Assembly (NCBI GenBank): GCA_020465985.1
Contig: JAANYP010002063.1
Location: forward strand, 180,011-244,010
From: Centrapalus pauciflorus
Taxonomy: Eukaryota > Streptophyta > Magnoliopsida > Asterales > Asteraceae
DNA length: 64,000 nt
Reading direction: 5' to 3'
Within the stretch, counting starts at the first letter, position 1; the number at the start of each line of letters is the position of its first letter. Below are positions 24,262 through 35,855 of the stretch, one piece after another. The notes beneath the pieces are model-generated. The model was not told the origin of the DNA. It did not search any database and saw nothing but the letters and a program-made list of their open reading frames with translations. The position numbers and the translations under genes are program-made.

Positions 24262-25365
24262 TGATGAGACTGTATTATTACATGTTTTCGATAGTTTTAA
24301 AGGCTCATATATGCATTTTCACTTCGTAAATATCATACTTCTATATCATATTTGTGTTTCAGGGTCCGGAAGTCATTTCAAAGCACCACGAGAAAATTCA
24401 TCGCGAACCGAGCAGGTCGGGGAGTAGGGCTACGCCACAGGTCTACGCCCCCCTACGCTCCAAAACAGAAAAAATTTTAAGTTCCAGATCAGTTCCAGCA
24501 CAGGCTGTCGTACCCCCGAGGGCTACGCCCCTGCGGCGTAAAAACCCTGCACATGCGTTTTTGAGCCCAAACCCTAATTCTAATCTCTTCTATTAATAGA
24601 GGTCGTTTGCATTCATTTTAGGGAGTCCCGAAGTGTTGAAAAAAGCGGCGAAGCGCTGCTGGAGTTGATTCACGGTCCGATTACGAAGATGGTGGATTGC
24701 ACCCGTTCGAGCCTACGATGATGTCTCTAACCATTCACGGTGAAGAGCACACTATGAGCGGCTAACCACCATAGCCGTTTGCGAAGGATCTAAGGCTAAG
24801 TTTTACTTTCTTGAATATCACTTTATGTATTGATGTATTTTGAGTTTCCTGAATACTTTATGTGTAATGCAAATGATAAACATTCAGTTATTATTATGAG
24901 TAAATGGTTTGATTGATAAAAGCAAGATAGTTCATAATGATATTATTATTTGTGCCGAGTCCATTAGTTTAGGGATTAAGACAAGTAATGAATATTGCAT
25001 GCGCTATGCCGAGATTTATTGGTTAAAGTAATTATGATTTATTTGACTACGCAATTGATTATGTCTATGTGATCGTTGCATGAAATTCAAGTGGGTAATA
25101 ATTTATGCCGTAGTGATTCCGTAAATGGTTATCTTCAATTTGCTTTGTTAATCAATTTGTTGGTTGCTTGTTGTTTTAGTTCTAATTTAGTCGTAATCAT
25201 TATTCCAAACAAATCACTCAATTCACAAATCACTTTTATAAACCTAAAGAAACTAGCTAATTAACCCTAATAAACCTACACGCTCTCTGCGGATTTGACC
25301 CTTACTTCCCTACGCTAATAGTTAGATTTAAGGTTATTTCTACGGGCCACAACAACGGCTCGTCA
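24262..25365 (+). repeat. 5' LTR of element A
   Basis: Begins TGATGAGACTG, ends CTCGTCA. It contains a GC-rich block (about 24415-24540) and, downstream, a damaged TATA region near 24590. The same arrangement is clearer in the 3' copy, where TCTATAAATAGAGG lies at about 33832-33845. Confidence 0.85.
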
Positions 25366-25370
25366 GATTT

Positions 25371-25388
25371 TGGCGTCGTTGTCGGGGA
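25371..25388 (+). other. Primer binding site, tRNA-Asp type (mutated)
   Basis: TGGCGTCGTTGTCGGGGA follows the LTR. It matches the Athila site TGGCGCCGTTGCCGGGGA except for two C-to-T changes, one of them in a CG context, consistent with decay by deamination. Confidence 0.88.
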
Positions 25389-25654
25389 GCGGTAAGTGTT
25401 AGGGTTGGTAAGTTAGTTTTGCCTTAGATTAGGTTAGTTTAGGTTAGTACTTTATATTTAGTTATTTCCGTATTTTAGTTTCTTATTATTAAAACCAACT
25501 AAAAATCATAAAACCCAAAAAGGGTAATTGTAGCCACTTTACTTTTACCACCAAACAAAATAAATAATAAAAATAAAAATAAAGATAAATAAAAAATAAT
25601 AAAAATAATTAGTTAAGTAAGTATTAAAGTTCAAGAGTAATCTAAGGTGCGCGG

Positions 25655-26803
25655 ATGACACACTTAATCAAAAGAAAAGAAGATCCAAATTTTGAGGAGT
25701 CAAATCCAGCGATAAATCTTGCAGCCGAAATACTAGAGCCTTTAATTGTTAGAATGGGTGAACAATTAAGAAGGACCGTCGAGTCACATTATCACCCTGG
25801 TGATGTGCCCGATCACTCACCTACTCGATATCCGGAAAATGAGAACGAACCCGAAGTTCGACCTCATTTATTCCAAATTCTTCCTATATTTAGAGGAATG
25901 CATAGTGAGGAACCCTACGAGCATTTTGCTGAATTCACAGCTATTTGTAAAGCTAATCACGTTCGAGGTATAACCTCCGATGGTTTAAAACTTTGATTAT
26001 TCCCTTTCTATGTAAAAGAAAACGCCACAAAATGGATTGTGTCGCTACCCACCAATAGCATCACGACCTGGGATCAAATGAAGCACGAATTTCTTGTTGA
26101 GTATGACCCCATAAGTAAAACCACTGAGAAACGAAAAGAAATCACCGGTTTCAAACAAAAACCCTGTGAACAATTTTACGAGGCATTTGATCGGATGAAT
26201 GAACTGCTAAGAGCTTGTCCACACCTTGAAGTTCCAAAATGGATGCTCGTCAAAACTTTCTTTGATGGTGTGAGTCAAGAAAGCCGAAACATGATCACCG
26301 CCGCTACCGGTGGCATATTATTAGCTAAAGAAGATGATGAGGCTTGGGAATTATTGAATAAACTCAGTAAAGGTCTCAAAGTTCAATCTGGTTCTGAGAA
26401 TAACATTGGAGTTCAGGTAATTCGTATAGACAATGCCTGGAAACATGAAGTAAAGAGTGAAATCTCAGAAATCAGAAAGAATATAGATCAACTGATAAAG
26501 GGTTTTAGCCAAAACCTCATTGCATCAGTTAATTGTGTAATATGCGGAGATTCGTCTCATCATTCTGAAGCATGCCCTCAAGTGCAATCCACTTGGGAAT
26601 ACGCTAATGAAGTATATGGTTTTAGAGCTCATCGGGAAAGGGATAACCCATTTACAGAAACTTATAATCCAGGATGGAGAAATCATCCTAATTTTTGATG
26701 GAAAAATAATCAGCCTACCGATCATCACTCTATACCAATGTATGAACCACCACGAAGAGAATATCAATATGGTTCAACTTCTGCTGCTAAGGATGAGTGA
26801 TGT
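25655..26803 (+). pseudogene. Athila gag remnant (element A)
   Basis: One frame holds Gag with few breaks: a TGA at 25994-25996 in what should be an Arg-Leu-Phe context, then open from 26039 to a TGA at 26696-26698, then readable to about 26800. It contains the retrotransposon Gag core (W-D-Q-M-K-H-E-F-L, then S-K-T-T-E-K-R-K-E-I-T-G-F) and a zinc knuckle C-V-I-C-G-D-S-S-H-H-S-E-A-C at about 26535-26576. It closely parallels the Gag part of the 1199-aa ORF of element C. Breakage by C-to-T type stops suggests methylation-driven decay. Confidence 0.85.
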
Positions 26804-27043
26804 TACAATCTGAACCAACGTGATCAATCTCATTCATGTGGAGACGAATATGAGTTCTTTACAATTTTTAGAGTTCGCGGAATTCATGAAGCAACAATCG
26901 GCTTTTAACGAGATGTTGTGTCGCCAAATGGGTTAGATAGCCAAATCGCTCACAAGACGAGGGGAGGAGAAGCTTCCAAGTAACACTGTTATAAACCCTT
27001 CGCACACACACACCACAAAGAAAAGAAACATGAGGTTAATGAA

Positions 27044-28491
27044 GTGTCCAAGGTGACTGTTTTGAGGAGCGGTAGAAAAGTAGATAATAAGATCGAAATG
27101 TCAACGGAACAAGAGGTAAAAGAAGACACCAACACTGAGGTCGTATATGAAGAAGAAGAGGATCCTAAAAAGAAGGAAGGTTCTAAGAAAGTTACATTCA
27201 AAGAACCAATCAAGGCAGATATCCCAACTTCCAAAGTTGGGGAGGCAGTTAAGGATAAGGACACCACAACTCCTCCTTACCCCACTGCACTAGAAAATCC
27301 AAAATCTTCTCCATGTGGTAAGAGAGGTCCACAACCCAAGGATTTGTGGGAGTTATTCAATCAAGTCAAGATCAATATTCCATTGGTCAAGCCTATTCAA
27401 CAAATACCCTCTTATGCTAAATTCTTAAATGATCTTAAAGGAAGTTTAAGGTCACGCTTCCCAAGCAGATCAACTTGACTGAGCAAGTGAGTGCAGTTAT
27501 TTCTAATTCCTTGCCACCAAAGCTGAAAGATCCTGGATCACCTTTGATTCCAGTGACAATTGGCAATGTGCAAATCAAAAAGGCATTACTCGACCTTGGA
27601 GCCAGTGTAAATATTTTGCCTGGAAATTTATTTGATAAACATGATCTGGGTCAGTTACAGACCACAGATATTATTGTACAACTGGCAGATCGTTCAACGA
27701 AATATCCAAGGGGTATCTTATCAAATGTTATAGTGAAAGTAGAAGATTTTTACTATCCGGTCGACTTCTTAGTCTTAGATACAGAGAGTTCTTTTGGAGA
27801 AAACCAGCCAGTCATTATCTTAGGCAGACTGTTCTTAGCTACAATTAATGCTCAAATCAATTGTAGAACGGGGGCTGTAGATATTGCCTTTGGAAATCGT
27901 AAGCTGGGATTAAATGTGTTCAACGCTTCCACCGCTGCTTCAATTGATTCAGAATGTTACATGATAGATGCGGTGGATGATCTTAAGCAGCACGGTTCAC
28001 TAATCAATGGCAAGGATACCACCGACTTATTCTTTGCTGAGCACGACACTGCTAAGACGAACTTTGATAAATGCAATGAGCTTGAGGCAATCATAGATCC
28101 CACGCTGGAACCTAAACAACCACCATGAACCCATAAGACTGAGAAATTGCTAACTGACTTACCTCAATCTGCAAGGCCTTTAATAGAATAGCCACCTATT
28201 CTAGAATTAAAAACCTTGCCTATGCATTTAAAGTATGCCTTCTTAGGTCAGAATGACACTCATCCTGTCATTATTTCATCAGATTTGACTAAGGCACAAG
28301 AAAAAGCTCTACTGCAAGTGTTAGTAAAATATAAAAAGGAAGTAGGTTGGACTAAGAATGTTGTAGTCGACCACCTATCTAGGCTCCCAGTTCTTACATT
28401 AAACTTAACTGATCAGATTAGGGACTCCTTCCCTAATGAACAATTATTATCAATTTTCAAAATACTCTTGTTTCCATTAGATACACGTTAA
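27044..28491 (+). pseudogene. Athila protease with a collapsed pol (element A)
   Basis: 27044-27478 is the acidic linker after Gag. A frameshift near 27475 leads into 27475-28128 with the retropepsin-like core: A-L-L-D-L-G-A-S-V-N-I-L-P and, later, V-I-I-L-G-R (positions about 27580-27830). A stop follows near 28128. 28216-28491 resumes with the pre-RT segment ending G-W-T, which then jumps directly to V-V-V-D-H-L-S-R-L-P, the last motif of RNase H. By comparison with element C, about 1.3 kb encoding RT and most of RNase H has been lost at about 28350. Integrase is absent too. Confidence 0.85.
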
Positions 28492-28542
28492 AGTTATGGG
28501 CCACCAATAATATGCTAGTCTCTGAACTAATCAGGTTAAAAA

Positions 28543-31500
28543 TACTAGTACAAAATATGTCTTCTGTCACGTTAAAAAACCGTGGCCATAGACCTTTTGG
28601 CCACAGTTTTATTTTTCATTCAAATCGTGACCAAAGGTCGCATCACTTTTGGTACCTTATGGCTACATTTAATATTCGTGACTAAATCACATGTAAAACC
28701 GTGGCCATAGCATAAAACTGTGGCTATATGGTAACAATTTCTATATAGTTGTGGTCTATATTTTTTAGTAACCGTGACCATAAAATACTTTTAGTCACAA
28801 TTTATTTTAACACCATGACACTTGGATACATTCAGACACACATAAACAATTAATCAGTGGCGTTAACATTCTTACAGACACGTATAAACAAATAAACCGT
28901 GGCCACCTGGTATATTTAAAGACGCACAAATATTTAATCGTGACCATTAGATAAATTTATACACACATAATCAGTTAAACCGTAACTATTTGAGACATTT
29001 AAACACACCACATGAATGAAACCGTGCAATTGGTAATATTTTAACGCACATAAAGTATTAAGTGGTGTGACCATTGGTACATTTAGACATGCATAAACAA
29101 TTAAACCGTGACCGTAGGGTACACTTAGACACACATAATTTATTAAAATGTGACGATTGGTTGCAATTGGACATACATAAAGTATTAAACCGTGACAATT
29201 GATACATTTTGACACACAAAAATAATTACACCGTGACCATACCATTATTTTAGTCACATAATAATTCGTTTATTCATGACAATTGCTTACTTTTAGACAC
29301 ATATAATAAACAATACCGTGACCATAAAGTATTTATAGTTACTTATTTATTCCTAATCGTGGCAATTGGTAAGTTTTAAACACATTCAACAATACAATCT
29401 GTGACCATTAAATACTTTTTTTAACGACAAACTATCCTACTCCTACTCCTAAACTACTCATTTACCACAAGACTTACTTTCACCACCTAAATATCAACTT
29501 GTCTCTGACGGGAGTCGAACCCGTGACCTCTCACTTGTATCTCCACCCTCTTACCACCAGGCCAAAGGCCCTTTGGTGACCATCAAATACTTGTTGTCAC
29601 ATTATATTTCTTTTAAAATCACTATTGTTCCTTTTAGACACGTGTAAAAAATTAAACCGTGACAATAAGTTACTTACAGCCACATGTGTTTTCTTTTATC
29701 GTTATTGTTGTTTACTTTTAGACACATAATATTTATAATAGTGACCATAAAATATTTATAGTATCATGTTGTTTAATAAACGGTGATCGTTGATTCCTTT
29801 TAGTCATACAAAATAAAATAAAGTGTGACCATAAAATACATATACTCACATTCTTTTCCTTTGATTATTACAATTAATTACTTTTAGCCACATATATTAA
29901 AATAAGACGTAACCATAAACTACTTGTAGTCATGGTTTGTTTTCTTTTATCGTGATTAATATTTAGTTTTTGACACATATAAGACATTTAATCATGACCA
30001 TAAAATATTTATACTAACACGTTTTTAAAACTGTGACAATTGATAACTGTAACCATACAAAACAAACTAAATTATGACCATAAAAAACTTATAGCTACAC
30101 TTTGCCTCTTTTATTATGACAATCAATAACTTTTAGTCACATAAAATAAAATAAGACACGACCATAAACTTCTTGTAGTCATGGTTGTTTTCTTTAATCA
30201 TAATTAATGTTTATTTTTTGACACATATAAGACATTTAACCATGACCACAAAAATACTAATAGTGATAAGTTTTTTCTTAAACTGTGACAATTAATAACC
30301 TTTAACCACACAAAACTAACTAAATCGTGACCATAAAGTAGTTATAGCCACATTTTGCTGCTTTTATTATGACAATTAATAACATTTAGCAACTGATAAT
30401 AAAATAAGTCGTGACCATAAACTACTTGTAGTCACGATATTTTTTCTTTTATCATGGTTAATGTTTAGTTTTTGACACACATAACACAATTAACCATGAC
30501 CACAAAATAGTCATATTAACAAGTTTTATTTAACTATGACAACTGATAACATTTAACCACACAAAACAAAATAAATTGTGACCATAAAATACTTATAAAT
30601 ATATTTTTGTTCTTTTATCATGGTTAATGTTTAGTTTCAGACACAATTATATATTAAACTGTGACGATAAAATACTTATAGGGACTTTTTTTTCACTTAA
30701 ACCATGACCACCGATTACTTTTAGTCACACAAACCAATTCTTCGTGTGACCATAAAGTACTTATAGTCACTGTTTTGTTCTTTTATCATGAAAACTATTA
30801 CTTTTACACACTAATTAAAATAAACTAAACCATGATCATTAGAAAAATATAGCCACAACATTTTTTTGTCATGACTATTGTTTATTTTTAGTTACATAAA
30901 AACAATAAACCGTCACCTTTAAATATTAATAGTCACAAATTTGCTTAATCCGTGACAAAAAAACCCCTTATATTGATTTTTTTAATGTGAGATTGATAAC
31001 TTTTAGTCACAAAACAAATTAAATCGTGACTTGAATGTACTTATAATCATATCTTTTTCATTTTACTATTACTATTGTTTACATTTAGACACACATAAAA
31101 ACTTAATCTGTCACCTTTAAATATCAATAGTCACATGCTTGTGTGTCTTAAACTGTGACCGAAACATAATTATGGTGATATGTTTTTTTTCTTAAACCGT
31201 GATCATTAATTACTTTTATATACATAAAAGAAATTAAATCGTGACAAAAAAAAATACTTAGTCACATTTTTCTCTTTCATCATGAATATAAAATACCTTT
31301 ACACACACATAAGAAACTAAACAGTGACTATAAAATACTTATAGTCACAATAATTTTCTTATTTCATGACAATTATTTACTTTTGGATACACTTAATGAA
31401 CTCAATCATGACCATTAAACACTTATAGTCACAATGTTTTTCTTTTACCATACGTGGCTAATGAACTCCACCCTTTGGTCACACAAAGCGAATTCGTGAC

Positions 31501-31923
31501 CATATAAGTTAGCCTTCTGTCACAGTTTATTCATGTGACTAATTCCACCATATAATTTAGACTCATACAATTAGACTTCAGGGTGTCCCTTTGGTCACTG
31601 AAAGAGATTTCCGTGACCATATACATATTTATCGTCACAGTTAATAACCATCACAAGATTATAATAGACATCAAACAAATAACTATGACAAACGATGACA
31701 TTTGGTAACAATGTGGCAACCGTGACAAGTCTTCGTCACGATCCTTATGTTAAACCGTGGCTTAAGGTTTGAATGTGATTTGCAATGGTCACAGTTATTG
31801 AGATAAACTGTGGCTATCATAATAATATAAGATCATATATGACCCTTTAGTCATGTCAATAACTAAAACTGTGGCTAGGCAGTTTGGACAAAACCGTAAC
31901 CATAGGTCATTTTTGTACTAAAA
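28543..31923. mobile_element. CACTA-like non-autonomous element made of dyad repeats
   Basis: The ends are imperfect inverted repeats: ACTAGTACAAAATATG on the left and, read on the other strand, TAGTACAAAAATGACC on the right. Both resemble the CACTAGTACAAAA ends of plant CACTA elements, with the outermost bases decayed. Nearly the whole interior is variants of CCGTGACCATAAAATACTTATAGTCAC and its relatives. In 28800-29250 they recur about every 42 bp; from about 29740 to 30750 the GACCATAAA phrase recurs with a very regular 84-bp spacing. No transposase. Arrays of short subterminal repeats are normal for CACTA ends, but here they fill the element. It interrupts the 3' region of element A. Confidence 0.65.
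29417..29575 (-). mobile_element. tRNA-derived SINE
   Basis: Read on the minus strand: an A-box-like TGGCCTGGTGGTAAGAG (29548-29564), a B-box GGTTCGACTCC (29511-29521) about 25 bp further, a short body, and an A7 tail. It is flanked by near-identical 16-bp repeats GTGACCATTAAATACT (29401-29416) and GTGACCATCAAATACT (29576-29591). The spacing of the Pol III boxes and the A tail fit a plant SINE; no cloverleaf with an acceptor stem can be formed. Because the host array is itself repetitive, the flanking repeat is weaker evidence than usual. Confidence 0.7.
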
Positions 31924-33490
31924 AGATCCCAAACATAGTTAGGCTAGTATAGGAGCACTATGTCTGGCTGAAGACGTAAAACTTAACGCTTTCTGGGAGG
32001 CAACCCAGAGAACGTTGTGGGTGTGTTTCTGGAAACCCTCACGAGACAACACTCGTCCACTCGGGATACCGAGAGGTTTAACGGCTTGTTGCACGTGCTA
32101 AGTGCAATCGTGATTCCCTGCAAAAAGGTGGATTGTTTTAATTATTTCTTTGTTTTTGTTTAATTATTTTAGTGTCACCAACTAAGTTGGGGAGAATTTC
32201 CAACACAATTTTAGTTGTTTCTAGACTTCAGTTTATTTATATTTTTGCAAGTGTGCTAGTTTAATGAATGTAAAGTTTACTTTTAGTTCCATCTATCCCA
32301 AATAAGTAAAGAATTTTATTAAGAATGTGAGTGTGTTCATTGTCTGCTCATTATAAGTGTGTTTATTTGACGAGGACGTCACAATGGTCTAAGTTGGGAA
32401 GGGTAGATTCTATGAAATGTTTAATATGATTAACGAGCCTCCACAAAAAAAATTTAGACTGAAATTTGACCACCTAAGCAGAGAGCTACGACATATCATG
32501 AACAACATAACTGGGTTTTTTGAGAGGGGGTTCGACATCAAGAGGATTTTCAGGCTAGTAGTTTTTCAATTGTATCTTTGGTCCTCCTCCTCCTTACTAG
32601 TGATCAGGTACCATCGTTCCTTGCTCTTCACATTTATCATATTTAGGGTTGCTTGTTTGGGTTAGAATTTTAATTTTTGCAATTTTTTTAGTAATTGTGT
32701 GTGATTTGTTTTCATTTTCCGAGTCCTGTTAAATGTGAATGCTTAGTGTCAATGCAGTCTATCGCATTTCTCCAATGGTTCTTGTTTGCCGATCAGGTCG
32801 TGGAAAATGATGACACATAGAAAATTGTACCTAGAAAGTAAAGAATTCTACAATTATGTTAAGAGTCATATTAATAATTAACATTTTAATGTAAGTTGAG
32901 TTCAAGTAAGTTAAGGTACATTTGTGCTTAAATGAAAATAATGTGTCAAAAGATTTTGGAAAACTCATGCAATAAGGGGAGAGCTTAATCATGCTTTTAG
33001 CCTCAATAGATTCGAGGGTAGCCTAATTGTTTCGGGATATTAAGTCCTATGGGGTACCATTCATGCCTAATTCCCTAAAACCATCTGGTTTGGGAGTGAT
33101 TGACCCAAATCCCGTTACATGGATCAACTAGAAAAGTTATGATAAAAACTCGAGTTAAAAAGAAAAAAAATATATTCAAAGCATGGTAATCACAAGTAAT
33201 ATTTATTGTATACATGCATAGAGGGAAAAGATGGTCAAAAGACCCACATGTTTTAAGCTTTTAACCTTGAGCTAAAATGGTAATTTCCAAGAGTGAGATA
33301 CACTATAATTACTTAGAGAAAATGTGTTTTAACCAAAAATGTTCTTTTGCCTACATTCAAAAATTTGAATGCATTATTGCGAAGGCTAACTTAATCTGGA
33401 CTTACCGAACACACTGCTAATACAGTCGGTATAGTTAGTTTTGATTCTATAGCTTGCTCGGGGACGATCAAGAGTTAAGTTGGGGAGGTT
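31924..33490 (+). other. Athila 3' non-coding region of element A
   Basis: Shares ordered motifs with the minus strand of element C between integrase and 3' LTR. These include the stem-loop CTGGGAGGCAACCCAG (31993-32008), GCACGTGCTAAGTGCAATCG, CCAACTAAGTTGGGGA (about 32178-32193) and, near the end, a Gly/Pro-poor non-coding stretch. It ends in the polypurine tract AAGTTGGGGAGGTT (33477-33490). The 82-codon frame at 32417-32665 is not a recognised product. Neither of the two accessory ORFs of element C is present. Confidence 0.65.
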
Positions 33491-33896
33491 TGATGACAAT
33501 GTATTAGTGCATGTTTTCAGTAGTTTTAAAGGCTCATATATGCATGTTCACTTCGTAACTATCATACTTTTACATCATATTTGTGTTTCAGGGTCCGGAA
33601 GTCATTTCAAAGCACCACGAGAAAATTCAGCGCGAACCGAGCAAGTCGTGGAGTAGGGCTACGCGGAAGTTCTACGCCCCCATACGCTCCAAAACAGAAA
33701 GATTTAAAGTTCCAGATCAGTTCCAGCGCAGGCTGGCGTACCCCCGGGCGCAGGGGGGCGCAGGGCTATGCCCCTGCGACGCAAAAACCCTACAGACGCG
33801 TTTTTGAGCCCAAAACCCTAATTCCCATCTCCTCTATAAATAGAGGTCATTTGCAATCATTTTAGGGAGTCCCAAAGTGTTGAAAAAAGTGGCGAA
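33491..33896 (+). repeat. 3' LTR of element A, first part
   Basis: Starts TGATGACAATG and matches the 5' LTR up to AAAAAAGTGGCGAA, where element C is inserted. GC-rich block about 33655-33785; TATA-like TCTATAAATAGAGG at about 33832-33845. The last five bases are the target duplication gcgaa (33892-33896). Confidence 0.88.
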
Positions 33897-34972
33897 TGAT
33901 GCGAGTGTCGTTAACCCGTCAAAAATACCACTAAATACCTTAGAAGCTAGGGTAAGTAGGGATCGTATCCACAGAGAGCGAGAGGTTAATTGCACGTATT
34001 TAAGCGATTAGCATTGTAAAATAATTAATTTCGAAAGATTGATTTGGTTGTAAAAAGGTGATTGCTTTGATTTATAAAACTAATTACGTGCGAAATTTGT
34101 AAAAAGAAAACTTAAGAAAATTGTTTGATTGAATAAAGTACGAAGATAACCATTCCCGGATTCCACACCTCGCTTTGCGTTTAATTTATAAAAACGATTT
34201 GAAGATTACATAGACATAATCTTTTTTATAACTATTATTTAAACCATTACGTGATCTTGGGCATAGCGCGTGACACGTTTGATTACTCGTCTTAATTAAA
34301 TAATTAACTCGGTACGAATAATAAAATGTCTACGAACTATCTTGCGAAACGTAACAACAAAATAATAACCATTCATTTACAATCAAAATATAAATAATAA
34401 AAACCATGCAAACTTAAAGTAATCGTTCATAAAATAAAACTTAGCGATGTGCTTCCTCCGAGAATGATTATGATGAGCTTAGCCGGACATAGTTGATGCA
34501 ATATTCAAGAGTTGTGTATCCATCTCCGTAGCTTGACTCGTGTGTTCGTCGTACGTGTGTTCGCTCAAACAGGGTCCTTTTCCTTAGCCTTCTCCTCCAA
34601 AAAACGATATTTTCTTCTGAGATATGCCTTGGTATTTATAAGAAAAGCTGGAAAATCCCTAAAAACGGCCGTATAATATTTTAATGGGCTGGGCGCAGCC
34701 GTAGGCGCAGGCCTGCGCCCCCCTCTGCGCCCCTCTGTAAAATCCGTATTTTTGTGAATTAATTTCTTCTGTCGAACCCTCGGTCTGGGCGCAGGGCTGC
34801 GCCCCTCTCTGCGCCTGGCTCTGAAATTTTGTCCTTTTTTCACCATTTTAAACCGGATTTTGTTTACCTGCACAAGCACAAAATTTATTCAATAGCGGCA
34901 CATTCTGTAACACTTTTGTATTAAAAACAACTCTTTTACGCTTAATAAACATGATAAATTATAACCCGATCA
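33897..34972 (-). repeat. 3' LTR of element C
   Basis: On the minus strand it begins TGATCGGGTTATAATT and ends with GCATCA. A GC-rich block (34688-34819) contains the palindrome GCGCAGGCCTGCGC at 34705-34718. The TATA box is TTATAAATACC, at 34631-34641. The minus-strand frame at 34565-34879 is not a gene. Confidence 0.93.
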
Positions 34973-34986
34973 AACTTCCCCAACTT
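34973..34986 (-). other. Polypurine tract of element C
   Basis: AAGTTGGGGAAGTT on the minus strand, directly before the TGATCGGG start of the 3' LTR. It is nearly the same as the tract of element A. Confidence 0.88.
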
Positions 34987-35855
34987 AATTCTTGATCGTC
35001 CCGAGCAAGCAACGAAAATCATACTTTTAAAACATCGGGTTAATCAAGTGTACAAGAACATAATTAACTTATTTAAACAAGCACTAGCCTTCATAGACGT
35101 GATAAAACTCGCAGACATGAACAGAATTTAATTCAGATATGTCGTGATGTTTCTCGGATAAGTGTTCAAAAATTCCTCACTACTATTATCCTTTTAGCTC
35201 AATGTTACAGAATTGAATTCACGTGGGTCACTGGACCATCTTTTTCCTCGATGCATGACTTGAGCTACTAATTTTCTTTTCTTTTCATTCTTTTTCATGC
35301 AATGTCCATGTTTTTCCGTTCAAGTTTTACCATGATTTTCTAGATGATCCGTGTAGCAGGATTTGGGCGGCCTTAGGGGACTAGGCATGATGGTACCCTT
35401 CAGACTTAATCTCCTGAATCAACTAGGTCATACTTGAATTGAGGCTTTATTCATGTTCTCTTCCTCCCCCTTATTGCATGAATAATTAGCGGCTATTGGA
35501 ATCCTTGTTAATTATCACTCGCTTCAACACAATGTATCCTACTTCAAACTCGGTTCACTTCCTTGGTTTTAAGCATCTTTGACTCTTTGTGTTATATTTA
35601 AACTCATATAATTACATCTTCTTGATTGAAACCGTCCTAACTAACATCATCATATTTAAGTTGCAAGCTCAACAATAAAAATTTATCGGGTTAATTGATC
35701 GGATCATTTACGGCTCGCTTTTCACATAATCTTCTTTAAAGAAACACATTTATTCAATCAAAGTAACGCATGCAAAACAAACACTAATAAAAAATAATAA
35801 AGCATAAAAAAAACAATAATTCATCCTACTTAAAGAGAGGAACGGAAGTACCTGA
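34987..35855 (-). other. Non-coding region between ORF B and polypurine tract
   Basis: No ORF. Conserved with element A around 33000-33480 (inverted), including the AATGGTACCCCATAGGAC-like and GCTCGGGACGATCAAG phrases, so this is a family-wide 3' untranslated region. Confidence 0.6.

Noticed and set aside
29495..29575. tRNA gene on the minus strand
   Set aside because: A and B boxes are present but there is no acceptor-stem pairing, and an A tail with flanking repeats points to a SINE.
32417..32665. 82-codon frame in element A
   Set aside because: No recognisable family, no counterpart in element C, low-complexity C-terminus.
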